In this document: positions 10,217 to 19,939 of the stretch, piece after piece
How the letters are laid out: every line of letters begins with the position of its first letter
Position numbering within the stretch: position 1 is the stretch's first letter
Assembly (NCBI GenBank): GCA_036939975.1
Contig: JALLPB010000319.1
Coordinates: forward strand, 1 to 29,396
Direction: 5' to 3'
Source of the DNA: Cyclostephanos tholiformis
Taxonomy: Eukaryota; Bacillariophyta; Thalassiosirophyceae; Thalassiosirales; Thalassiosiraceae
DNA: 29,396 nt
The notes under the pieces: generated by a model
The model's database searches: none
Seen by the model: the letters and a program-made list of their open reading frames with translations, nothing else
Told to the model about the DNA's origin: nothing
Translations under genes and position numbers: made by a program

Positions 10217-11163
10217 CTAGGTCACTGCTACATTGGTTTGTCCTCCCCCAGCATCCTTTCCGCCATGGTCATTGAGCCCTTCTATGATTGCTCTCTTGGC
10301 CTTCTTTGCCTTCTTCTTTGTGCGTTATTTTTTGTGCCACGTGTGCTCCTTCCTCCTATCGTTCTCATCCTGCCGGTCACATTTGTCCATACTTCTGTTG
10401 ATGCACTCCATCTAGCGCATCAATGTAATGGCGGCCGCCTCACCAGATGACAAGGCCGGGCAATGCTGCTGCTCAATCAACTTCATGATAGCACCTGCAA
10501 TTGATGTCCTTTCCTTGTTCGTGTTCACCATTGCATCGCATATGCCGTCGTTGTGCTGGGGAGGCAGTGTCCTGCCATCCTTGTCATTCCTTGTGCTCTT
10601 GCTGCTGGTGGCCACTAGTCTACCTCCCTTCTCACCTGCTGTACCACCTGCACCCCCAAAAGCGGCGAGGAGATTGACAGAGAGAAGAAGGCATGGGGAG
10701 AGTAGGTGGGTCAACAACATCACCACCAACAGGAACAGCAATAAGGTTGCCTTTATTATCAAACTATGCCTAGTCCTAGGAATGGATTATGCCCCCCCCC
10801 TCAAATTCTAGCTCCCCCCCCCGAATTTATCATCACCCAATGCAATAGGGTCCTCCTCATTGGAGGAAAAGCCCATCATCCCCGAATGAGTTATTTTTTT
10901 TAATTTTTTTCAATTGCCATGCACCGATGAATCCGATCATCATTTTCTCCCAAACAACCAGTCAGCTTCCTCATATTGTTGCATAGATTCTTAATCCAGT
11001 GCCTTTTTAGGTGGGTCATATCGTGAATGGTCTCCTCCTTTGACTCCTCGTGATATACATTTGCAACTGCTTTCCAGCCGTACTCACCATTTGGCAATAT
11101 CTCACTGATGATCTTTATAAGAACTTTGTTCTTGTAATTCACAGTGCCTTCCTTATGAGCCAT
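10217..11163 (-). pseudogene. Decayed DUF6818-like (Myb/SANT-type) gene
   Basis: On the minus strand an ATG at 11163 starts MAHKEG followed by NYKNKVLIKIISEILPNG, GWKAVANVYHEES, LKRHWIKNLCNNMRK and DDRIHRCMAIEK. This is the helix pattern I associate with the DUF6818 family (a Myb/SANT-like DNA-binding-type domain found in oomycetes, fungi and diatoms). The frame then breaks at an A-rich tract and stops at 10900. Downstream pieces continue in another frame (HSGMMGFSSNEEDP near 10888-10845; TNKERTSIAGAIMKLIEQQ near 10515-10460). In that frame there are single in-frame stops at 10412-10414 and 10325-10327, before a basic tail (KKKAKKAKRAIIEG) ending at 10217. C-tracts at 10791-10800 and 10814-10821 also disrupt it. 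This is almost certainly a dead copy of a dispersed family. Confidence 0.65.
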
Positions 11164-11271
11164 GGTTACAGTGGCATGCAAATAGCGAGCCAAGGTGACA
11201 TGACAGAGCCATGCAGGAGTGTGGTGTAGAGGGTGAAGTGAGAGGTACTGGGCAATGCTCCCCTTCCCCAC

Positions 11272-12101
11272 ACTGCCAATGTATTGATGGTGGTGTTTGG
11301 TCCGAAATAATATTTTTAAGTGGTCTAAAATCTATTTGGGTCCGAATAGATTTTAAGCTATTTCGTAGTTAGACCAGACTTAGACCAGGTTTAGAATGGC
11401 ATAAATTGGGTCTAAACCGTTTAAGCGAGTTTTGGCAGTCACCAAGTACCTTACCATATTACATGCAGCACAAGCACGCCAAAACAACAAAAGTGAGAAA
11501 GTGGTCTATTCTAATAGCTTGGCTGGCGTGAAATAGTTCTGATATAGTATTCCTACGTTTTGCGGGACCGGTTCGCGATCCCTCGCGTGTTGTGTTGTGT
11601 TTTTGTGTTTTTGGTGCCTTACTTTTGTTAGTGTTATCACACAGGTCGGCAATGCATAACTTTTGAACTACTTGTCGAACAACGATGAACTGAATATCGC
11701 CAGAAAGCTCTTGCAAATAGGAAGACAGACTTGGTATTTAAATACGTGCTAGCTGTAGGAATTCAATAGAATTGAAACATTCGGAAAGAGGATACGTACG
11801 GTTTTCTTGCAATTAGCTTCGGCCGCGTGCTGCTTTGGCTGCGTGTAATACGGTAGTATCATCATGGAAGACCAGGCACATGTGATTCCTAAGCCACTCA
11901 CGATGAATGAGGTCATGTAGTATTAAAAAAATAGAGTGTATGAATGCAGGAAAGATTTTGGAACATGAGGGCAGCCTTTGATCACGCAAATGAAGTACAC
12001 ATAGAGATTATTAGTAATATATTTTTTTGGTAGAATATTCATAATCCAAAAGTTTTCAAATAAAAAGACATTACTATCGCACAATACATGTAAGCATGGT
12101 A
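11272..12101. other. Intergenic stretch between the decayed gene and the transporter
   Basis: No gene is supported. The only structure I see is the hairpin and GGTCTAA/TTAGACC cluster at 11323-11415. The remainder is AT-rich and includes the 3' flank of the nucleotide-sugar transporter. An 85-codon minus-strand frame at 11459-11716 has no recognisable domain. Confidence 0.55.
11326..11355. repeat. Perfect 11-bp inverted repeat with 8-base loop
   Basis: The arm TAAAATCTATT (11326-11336) is the exact reverse complement of AATAGATTTTA (11345-11355), around the loop TGGGTCCG. It is flanked by GGTCTAA at 11323-11329 and 11409-11415, and by TTAGACC at 11369-11375 and 11380-11386. The cluster of inverted and direct motifs may be a miniature-transposon end or a regulatory site. 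Confidence 0.8.
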
Positions 12102-13739
12102 TTATACAGATCCAATTGTATGCATCCAAAGACTTGCTGCTGCAAGCAACCCACCTACCACCTGATGAGCCTGGATGCCTGCCCCACCAGCCTGCAACAT
12201 ACCGGAAAGGAGCAAACCAAAAATTAAAGCAAAACCCTTGCGTACACTCCCTGCATGTTTCGTGACAAGCCCAACTAAGATTCCGCCAATACTATTTGTG
12301 ATAACTGGGATAAATGTCTCTGGTGTCCAGTTGGAAAAGAAGGTGCGAGGAGACCGAATGATGGTTCGGCCATCGGAGCTCAGTATGAGGGAGGCTAGTA
12401 GAAGTATGACTGATGCGACATTCATTTCCATGCTGAATAGGTAGGCATTTTTTGGTGGGCGTAAAGCAGGGGGACTTTTGTTTGACGTTCCCTTCTTTCT
12501 CAAGATCGATGTGCCGCCCTGTGACCCCTGCAAGTTCTTTTGGGTCAAAGCGCCCGCCATTCCAGATATGAGACTAGCAACCAAAAGTGGAATGACTCCA
12601 TGCGTAACATGCCTTTTTGCGCCAAACGATGAAGAGGCACCCATCATTCCTTTAAAAGCATTTCCTAATCCAAAAGCTGGCGCTCCTCCACGACTTGGCA
12701 AGATAGAGATGATAGCACTCGGGGTCAAAATTTCCTCAATCACAAGTGTTGACAGAATAAGAATACATAGTGAGATCACTTGCATCTTGGATTGTCGTTT
12801 TCCCATAATGAAATAGCAGCTCAGTGCAGCAGAAAGAATCTTCGTTTGGTTGAGGACATTAAATGTGAGCGCTTCCAAATTCTGATATGCCATGAGAGCT
12901 GCAACATTTTGAATCGTATAGAGAAACGCGGGGAGTCCGGCAAGAGCGATCCATGTTTTGATAGACCAGCCTACAGATAAATGAAACGAATTAGGATGAA
13001 ATGATTGCCTGACAATGACGAAGATTTCAGAATCTTATGTTGGTAACTCACCCTCAAAATCTTTTTCCCTTGTCTCCTTCTTCGTTCCAGAAAAGTAAAT
13101 TGCACCAGCAATCCCAAATTTAACCAGCTCCTGTACAAGCACAACACTGCTCCTTACGATTGTTTGTGGGGTAAACTTTCGGACAAGAATGGGCTGAATG
13201 CCGAACTGTAGAGCAAGCAGAGACATGCCTGGAGGAGGAAGAAAGAAAGTTTCATTAGTATCACGCCAAATCGATGATCATGATATTTACTTTTAAAGGA
13301 ATGAACGAAAGGACTCACATGTGATGGCAGCAGGAGTGAGACTCCCTTCTGTATTCTTCTGCTTGTGGCTACCAGTGGAAACCGATGTTTTAGGCGCTGG
13401 GGCTGCTACGCCTTCGAAAATAGACCTCACATATTTTTGCACAGGCTCGAGCCAGTATTCGGCAGTGGTCTCGGCGGTTTCGCTGTGAGGAAGTGCATTA
13501 CCAGGATGGGAGCGTTTCCAGTTACGCTTCTTCGTTGCCACCACGGCACCTCCCCTTTCGTTGAGGTGGGAACTGTCTGGATTGATTCCGCGGTATGTTA
13601 GGGTTCGGATTGACGCCAGCGAGGATTCGCCGTGGCTTGGATAGGGAAGAAGCAGTGCGATGGCTGCGAAGGTTACAAAGTCTAGGCGGATGATGTTATT
13701 GCGGCAGCCATTTCGGTGATTGCATTTTATTGATGTCAT
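12102..13739 (-). CDS. Nucleotide-sugar transporter, SLC35A type
   Basis: There are three exons: 13739-13319, 13228-13052 and 12970-12102. The introns are GTGAGT...CTCCAG (90 bp) and GTGAGT...CTGTAG (81 bp), both phase 1, giving 488 residues. Splicing creates the expected family sequence across both joints: ITC-MSLLALQFGIQPILVRKF, then EG-WSIKTWIALAGLPAFLYT. Family hallmarks are YTIQNVAAL, NLEALTFNVLNQTKILSAAL (about 230-249), GKRQSKMQ, SGMAGALTQKNLQG, and GGILVGLVTKHAGSVRKGFA near the C-terminus. The protein should exchange UDP- or CMP-sugars across Golgi or ER membranes for glycan synthesis; the substrate cannot be told. The first 140 residues are unusual for the family: a hydrophobic segment (about 19-33, signal-anchor-like) followed by a polar, Ser/Thr-rich stretch. 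It faces the DUF155 gene head to head, 334 bp away. Confidence 0.92.
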
Positions 13740-14073
13740 GGTTTTAAGGTTTCAAGATTTTGGGTACGAGGTTCTTCTATGAGGTCTGTGACCGGGACAA
13801 ACGCTTGACGAAGACACCTCAGAAGCCCACTAACAAAGACACAGAATAGTATGTCACGTCAGGAAATATCGGATGAGGTGACACGAATACCTATTATGGT
13901 TCGATTGTAGGGAGGGAGCGCAAATAATAATATTATATTATGAGTGTCTGGATACTACGATAGGTGTCTCACGTCTCAAACAACAAACAACACCTTTTTT
14001 GTCTGCGCCACGTGTACGCGTCTGTCCCTCCCCCAAGATAACACAACCACAAGCCACTCTCTCATGAACAAAG
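13740..14073. promoter_or_regulatory. Bidirectional promoter region, 334 bp
   Basis: The region lies between two divergent ATGs (transporter at 13739 minus, DUF155 protein at 14074 plus). It contains a CACGTG palindrome near 14009-14014, a typical bHLH/bZIP-type core, and an AT-rich ATAATAATATTATATTATGA stretch near 13925-13944. That either is used is inference. Confidence 0.5.
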
Positions 14074-16005
14074 ATGGCCCAGTACCAAGCCCATGCCAGC
14101 CATATTTCACCATTCGCAGCACGCTGGATGGGACATCGGGGGCCTCATCCAGCAAGCTCGTTTCTTATTACTGTTTCGTCTTCAGTCCGATCATACCATC
14201 TGCCGCGAACATCAGTCCTATGCCCCCGACTAGATAAAGATTCGCTCAGCTGCAGTGGAAGACTTCTTTTTGGTTTCAGTGGAGGAGGCAGACGGACAAC
14301 GATGCAGAAGCGTATTCCGCCTCAACAATCTGTCATTTTGGATTTTTCGTCGTTGTCATCGTCGGTGTTACATGCGGCACCAACCATCCCGTCACTTGCG
14401 CCGACTGACACAAGAAAAGACTACACAGAACATAGAGTAATACGGGTAAAACGAATGAGGACAATTATTCCACGAGAAAATATCGAACAGATCTCGTTCA
14501 AAAAGCCGATGGATGGCTACAAATATCGTTTATTGAAAGCGAATTTACTGACTTCCTCGCAGCTGACTAATCAGTCAGTTACCATTCCTGAGACACCAGC
14601 GGGGAAAGAATTTACCACCCCAACAACATCTCAAGTGAGAGAGAAAGAAAACTATTACATTCATCTATTGCAACAACAATACGACAATGATGACAATAGA
14701 GAAAATTCCAACCATCACTTACGGAGAGGAATCAAACACGCGAGAGAATGGTGGCGTACACTCTATGAAAACACGGACCAAACTCAAATTGCGCATGGCT
14801 CGTATCCGCAACAAAAACCCCAGTCTTCTATGCGCAGTCGACGCTCGTCTGTCCTGTTGGATGAAATGATAAATAGTGACTCCTATACAGGATTTCTACC
14901 CGACGAACGGGAGAGCAAGGATGGGGATGTGGATATATCAGACAGAATAAGGGTAAGATCAGTGCAGGCAGCGAGTTCCATCGATGTTGTGGCAGTATTG
15001 AGCAAGGTTTTTGGAGGAGGAGTCGCACGAGCAACACAATATTCCGATCAGCATCCTCTTTCAGATTTTTTTGCCACTTCGCCTCCACTTCGTCATGTAT
15101 TTGGACGGACAAACGTAATCATTCAGCTGTCGCCTCCTCCTAGTAACGGCCATCCATCTCTTTCATATTCGGTACCACGTTACGTTGTTGTCTATCGCTT
15201 TGGTGCAGTTGTTTTCTTCAATATTACAACCAAAGAATCCACACGGCTGTTGGAAGAGATTAAAAAGTATGCCGTGAATCCTATTTCGATAGGATTTGAA
15301 CGGCGAGAACATTTTGAAGTGGCTCTTCAACCTCATCTTGAGGCAGCTACCGGGAAAATCACCTCCGACAGTGCGTTGGTAAGAGAACTAGACATGAACA
15401 CAGTGGGCATTGTATCCAATATCATGGGTCAGACGGTAGCTCTAGACTGGCACAATGACACCGTTGATGAATTGCTGGCAAAGTTTTCAAGCGTGAATTC
15501 TTCTGTTGAACGCACTGGGGGCTTTACAAGCATTGAGCGAAATACGCTGTTTCAGGTCGTGGCAAGAAACAACAGTTTGTTCATAGATATGGTAGGAAAA
15601 TTAGGAATCAAAGACAGGAGTGATACAGCTTGGAATTTAAGTCAGTACGAAGGCTTGCATGAGGGAATGAGAAAAGAGTTCGAATTGGATGAACGCTTCC
15701 GGGTGAGTTAGGATTATTTATGTACCCATTAATTTGCTTAGCTTTTTGCTTAGGCGGATGAGCTTATCCACTTTTGTCCACCACTGCACGTGTGACTCTA
15801 TGATGAAATGCAGAATGTAGAATTCAAGCTCGATCTTATTCAGCAAAATGCCAAATTCTTCTTAGAAGTTCTTCATGCACAAAAATCAAATGCTTTAGAG
15901 TGGGTGATAATTGTCCTGATTTCATTTGAGTGTGGCCTGATGATGTTGGATATGAGTGGGAAGGGGAAAGATCTATTTTCGGTGTGGTCTTTTCTCTTGA
16001 CTTGA
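14074..16005 (+). CDS. DUF155 (RMND1/Rmd1-like) protein, probably mitochondrial
   Basis: Two exons (14074-15702, 15814-16005) are joined across a 111-bp phase-0 intron (GTGAGT...ATGCAG), giving 606 residues. The DUF155 domain occupies about 369-600: it opens with RYVVVYRFGAVVFFNI and includes NTVGIVSNIMGQTVALD, FQVVARNNSLFIDMVGKLG, SQYEGLHEGMRKEFELDERF and, after the splice, NVEFKLDLIQQNAKFFLEVL. It ends in a membrane segment (about 571-590, LEWVIIVLISFECGLMML), the usual C-terminal anchor of the family. Human RMND1 and related yeast proteins sit at mitochondrial membranes, and RMND1 supports mitochondrial translation. The Arg/Ser-rich N-terminus is compatible with a mitochondrial presequence. 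Residues of about 60-300 are low-complexity and not conserved in any way I can see. The start is the first ATG of the frame; M19 is an alternative. Confidence 0.9.
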
Positions 16006-16501
16006 GAGCTTATCTTACACAAAACTGATCTTTTTGCAACTAACAACACTGTAATCAAAGACCCATTGTGACAACATTTTATCATTTAGTGCCGGCAGAG
16101 CGACTTTTCAAACTATCCTTCGCTCTCAAAAATTTTATCTCGATTTCTTTGACACTTCAAAGCTCTGATTAAGCTGTAGTGAGTTTACAATTACTCAAAT
16201 GTCATAGTATAAATGGCACACTCAATTGCTATGTATAATTTAGCATCTATGTCTCAAGTGTTTCCAACATATAGCTTCTATTTCTGAATTCCTTCCACCC
16301 AAAAATCGCTTACAGTTTGATTGGTTCTGATCTTGCTGCATAGGATGAAGATGAAACGTAGACGCTCCTCATGGATCATAGTTACCTTTATTCAGTGACA
16401 TCTGAGTGTCTCTGTAGCAGCCAGGCATAAATCTTTCGAGAGCCTAATGCATCTGCGACCATCCTTTCGAGTGTGAGGAATGTCATGGGATCACTACACC
16501 T
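16006..16501. other. Convergent 3' flank, no gene seen
   Basis: AT-rich sequence between the 3' ends of the DUF155 gene (plus) and the lipase gene (minus). I see no open frame with coding character, no RNA gene and no clear repeat. Confidence 0.6.
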
Positions 16502-17798
16502 TTAATGCCGTGGTAATATGTCGAATTTTCCCTCCCTATCCATAATCTTCCCATGCCTCTTCCCCTGCTCCAAGATATCCCAGATTGTTTGTTTTGACAC
16601 TACTTTGATGAATTCGAAAGCGCGATCTTTCATCACAGGGTCGCTCTTAAAATCAATTGTAAGATTCGGATCTTTGGAATAATATAGTTTCTCATCAAAA
16701 TAATCTGATGGTCTTGCTAAGAAGCTGCCATCAATGTACGGCGTCCCCCGAAAAGTGGAGGTCAAATTACCATCCAAAAACCATGGCTGGTACCGAGGGG
16801 ATACGTCAATGTTTGATATGCTGTTGACAGTAGAATCATCAAAAATAGTAAGGATGAATACTACAGCATAACTCTCACCAAATGAACACTTGCCATGTTT
16901 GCATTTATCAGATCTTGCCGATTCTCAAACTTTGATATTCTGCGTTTACCAAATGATGGGACAGGAGTCACAAGAATATGGAGCTAGTGAACATACAGAA
17001 ATTGATATTTTGCATCAAATCATTGGGAATAAGATCGCGGTGATGTATGATGACATTGAATCGAAACATGGAGAGAGAGCTTCGGCACAACCAAGAAGCG
17101 ACGAGTGCAAACAAAACACACGCACCTCATCCTCCGCCCTCTCATCGGCATTCGTCGGCAACAAACGATCAAGCCAATCGTGAATAACTCGCCCCCAAAT
17201 TCCTTGCAATCCCGAAGGACGGTCCCAGATCCCCGCTTCCTCCGACATCGAAAGGGCTAATGTCGTCGCGTGGTAGGGATTAACCCCCATCTTCGCGAGG
17301 GTCGCCGATAAAGCTCCAGCGGAAGCCCCAGACAAAATAGCGTTCTGAGATGATAAGTTGTAACCTTCTTCTTGCAGATACGCCTTGAATGAATGTGTAG
17401 ATTATGTGAGCCATGTGTGTTGAAAAAAACGACAACAATGTGTCAAATTGATTTGAATGTAACGCACAAGGGTGCTCAGTAAACCTAAACTAATTGCTGA
17501 CGCTCACAATTACACCAGCTTGCCAGTAAAAGAAGATGCCACCACCGGGAAATGCCACGCAGACTCGACCCTTCGGTTTTGAAGATGATGGGTTAGGTGG
17601 TAACAAGTCATCATTGTGATCTACAATTGCATTGTATGATGATGACCGACGACGAGGCTTTTTTCGGCGTGGTAGAGAACAGTGCATTGATTTTCGAGGG
17701 TTTATGTTTGCTGACGGATGATGAATGAATCCCAACGCTGAAAGCCTAGACGACGCCATCGCGGCAATCGTCAGAACAAATATCGTCCAGCTCAACAT
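16502..17798 (-). CDS. Patatin-like phospholipase, probably plastid-targeted
   Basis: There are four exons: 17798-17508, 17383-17126, 16983-16879 and 16786-16502. All introns are phase 0 (124, 142 and 92 bp; GTGAGC...TTCAAG, GTGCGT...CACTAG, GTGAGA...TACCAG), giving 312 residues. The parts of a patatin hydrolase are all present: oxyanion loop FPGGG (83-87), nucleophile motif GASAG with Ser118, and the catalytic Asp237 in YIDGSF. The joined sequence reads through naturally at each splice (YWQAGVI-AYLQEEGYNL; AEDE-LHILVTPVPSF; NMASVHL-PWFLDG). Such enzymes cleave fatty acids from phospho- or galactolipids using a Ser-Asp dyad. The N-terminus is a short hydrophobic signal peptide (2-17) followed by SALG-F and a very basic stretch, the pattern of a two-part plastid presequence with Phe at +1 (F24). 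The first in-frame ATG is at 17798. It is divergent from the MATE gene. Confidence 0.9.
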
Positions 17799-18096
17799 GT
17801 TGAGCAGTGGACGAGACGATAATATCAATTAAAAGTCTATGCTGAGGTACCAGCATAAGCAATCGGCGTTCCCGCAATACATCCAGGTCCGGCGGCGTCA
17901 TTTTTGAGTGTATCAGAAACTAGGTACTTACGTAATTTTACGGGTACGTCATCGCTAGGAGAGAGAGAGTTGAGTTGAACCTCTACGTTACACACTGCAC
18001 TGTGTGATCCATCCCGCGCCCCGGCCGACTCTACTGTTGCCTGTTGCTTATCCTTCATCCGCATGCCTTCGTCCAGCTATTTCGTTTCGTAGAAGA
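17799..18096. promoter_or_regulatory. Bidirectional promoter region, 298 bp
   Basis: This is the shortest of the four divergent intergenic regions. Both transcription units must start within or near it, so their promoters probably overlap. An in-frame extension of the MATE gene to 18004 begins with GTG and lacks ATG, so I leave it out of the coding region. A GAGAGAGAGA tract lies near 17959-17968. Confidence 0.5.
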
Positions 18097-19791
18097 ATGA
18101 CGAAAGCACAACCCGGTCTCAGCTCCGTTGTCATTGGACGGCGTCTGCTTTCATGTTCACTCATGGCAAGCACGCGTCTGTTGGCGTCATCTCTCGTAAT
18201 TCACCATTCTTTTCAAACTTCATACGGCCGTGTTAATCGCAGAAGAAGTAGAGCCCCGACTTGGAGGGGGCTGGGGAGCGACAAGATTCATTCATCTGCA
18301 CAATCTATATTTCTGGCGTCCCAATCGCCAGCGTCATCCAATGACGATTCAGTTCATGCTATGACTAATGGCCATCATGATTCCCGGAAATCAGAAACTT
18401 CAACCACCGAAGAGATTCTCTCCATTTGGCCCAGAATGGACGACTTGGATAAGAGGATGATGAAGATTGCGCTGCCCTGCATTGCAAATTTTGCCATCAA
18501 TCCCCTCATCGGTGCTGTGGATTTGTTTTGGGTGAATCGAATGGGCAATGCGTTGGCGGTTGCGGGACAGGCTGCTGCCAACCAGGTATTTTCGTCGGCA
18601 TTTTGGGTGGTTTCGGTGTTGCCCAGTGTGACTGCTACATTGGTAAGCAAGGCTAATGCTAGAGGGAACACAGATGATGTGCAGGACGCCGTTTCTCAGG
18701 CGCTAATAGTCGGGTTTTTGATTTCCTTAGTTGGCACTGCGTTGATGATGTTATATCCGGAGAAGGTCCTTTCTATGGTGTTGAAAGAAGGATCGCCGGC
18801 ACTCCAATATGCACGGCCCTACTTGTTCGTTAGGTCATTCGCGTTTCTTCCTTCACTACTTTCGTTAATTGGATTCTCGGCATTCAGAGGCACTCTTGAT
18901 ACCTCCACTCCCCTGAAAATCAGTGCAGCATCTAATATTTTCAATGCAGTTTTGGATCCTGTCCTCATGTTCACGATGAATATGGGCGTAACAGGTGCAG
19001 CGCTAGCAACCCTTGCAGCCGAGATTATTTCAGCGACCAGCTTCTTATCTATCATGCTTCGAAGGAAGATGGTGCGGTGGTCGAAAATTCTACGCCTTCC
19101 ATCATACGCAACTCTGAAACCCTTACTAGAGGGCGGGGCCGCCCTACAGATGAGGAATGTGGCGTTAAACGCAACGTTTTTGATGGTTTCACGGGTAACT
19201 CAGTCATTGGATAATACCGGTGTTGCTGCTGCTGCACATGCCATGGCTATACAAGTGTTCCAGCTCGGTGGAATCGTTCTGCTTGCGCTATCAACTGTTG
19301 CACAGACAATCGTGCCCAACGAATTGATTGAAAAGGTGGATGCATCGACAGGGAAACATTACGGTGGTAAGAGAGCAGCGAAAAATGTAGTGAACCGTTT
19401 AATGACCTGGGGTTTCGTCCTTGGAATTTTCATGGGAATTATGCAGCTACTGTTGTTGCCAGTGCTACAGAAATCTTCTCCACTTGAGGCAGTAAGAGAA
19501 GCTGCGGTGATTCCATCAATTCTGGCTAGCGTCTATCAGATGATAAACGGGCTCGTTTTCATAGGTGAAGGCGTTATGGTTGGATGTGGTAATTTCTTGC
19601 AGCTCTCCATTAGCACAATTGTAGCAACGATTGCAGCCTTGATTTCGTTAAATACGTTGCCGAAGATTTTTGGCCTAACAGGTGTTTGGATGAGCTTCGG
19701 TGTATTCAACAGTTGCCGTCTATTCGGTGTTTGGCTTCATCAGACAAAATATGGGCCTCTTTCAGAAATCGCCCTAGCAAAGGCTAGCTAG
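18097..19791 (+). CDS. MATE-family efflux transporter
   Basis: The first ATG in frame (18097) gives 564 residues in a single exon. A MATE fold begins near residue 115 (KRMMKIALPCIANFAINPLI) and has about twelve hydrophobic segments. Family features include GAVDLFWVNRMGNALAVAGQ, the SVTATLVSKANARG loop after the second helix pair, FSAFRGTLDTSTPLKISAAS, FNAVLDPVLMF, and in the second half GVAAAAHAMAIQVFQLGGIV. MATE proteins expel organic cations, organic acids or metabolites in exchange for H+ or Na+. This form (DPVLMF, FRGTLDT) looks closest to the DinF/EDS5-FRD3 branch, often plastid-located in plants. The roughly 110-residue N-terminal extension is Ser/Arg-rich and could be a targeting peptide. 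Substrate unknown. Confidence 0.93.
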   Translation: MTKAQPGLSSVVIGRRLLSCSLMASTRLLASSLVIHHSFQTSYGRVNRRRSRAPTWRGLGSDKIHSSAQSIFLASQSPASSNDDSVHAMTNGHHDSRKSETSTTEEILSIWPRMDDLDKRMMKIALPCIANFAINPLIGAVDLFWVNRMGNALAVAGQAAANQVFSSAFWVVSVLPSVTATLVSKANARGNTDDVQDAVSQALIVGFLISLVGTALMMLYPEKVLSMVLKEGSPALQYARPYLFVRSFAFLPSLLSLIGFSAFRGTLDTSTPLKISAASNIFNAVLDPVLMFTMNMGVTGAALATLAAEIISATSFLSIMLRRKMVRWSKILRLPSYATLKPLLEGGAALQMRNVALNATFLMVSRVTQSLDNTGVAAAAHAMAIQVFQLGGIVLLALSTVAQTIVPNELIEKVDASTGKHYGGKRAAKNVVNRLMTWGFVLGIFMGIMQLLLLPVLQKSSPLEAVREAAVIPSILASVYQMINGLVFIGEGVMVGCGNFLQLSISTIVATIAALISLNTLPKIFGLTGVWMSFGVFNSCRLFGVWLHQTKYGPLSEIALAKAS

Positions 19792-19939
19792 TTATTGAGC
19801 TTGGTTTCGTGATAGACCCTAATAAGTTGGTAGAGGGAGTGTCGAAAACCCATTCTTAATATTAAAATGCAAGTCTATGGCGTGTATTTTTGAAAGTATG
19901 AATTGATACGACACTACCATTTGCTGCCAAAAATAGAAC

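Noticed and set aside
12175..12816. Plus-strand frames of 89 and 112 codons
   Set aside because: They are antisense to the third exon of the nucleotide-sugar transporter, whose family motifs are clear.
16879..16939. A shorter third lipase exon starting after ACGCAG at 16940
   Set aside because: It leaves the wrong phase against exon 2. Starting at 16983 after CACTAG keeps phase 0 and adds the expected strand LHILVTPVPSFGKRR.
17799..17828. Ten-codon upstream extension of the lipase
   Set aside because: It begins with TTG; the first ATG at 17798 begins exactly at a good signal peptide.
18004..18096. Upstream extension of the MATE coding frame
   Set aside because: It has no ATG (its first codon would be GTG), so a nuclear gene should start at 18097.
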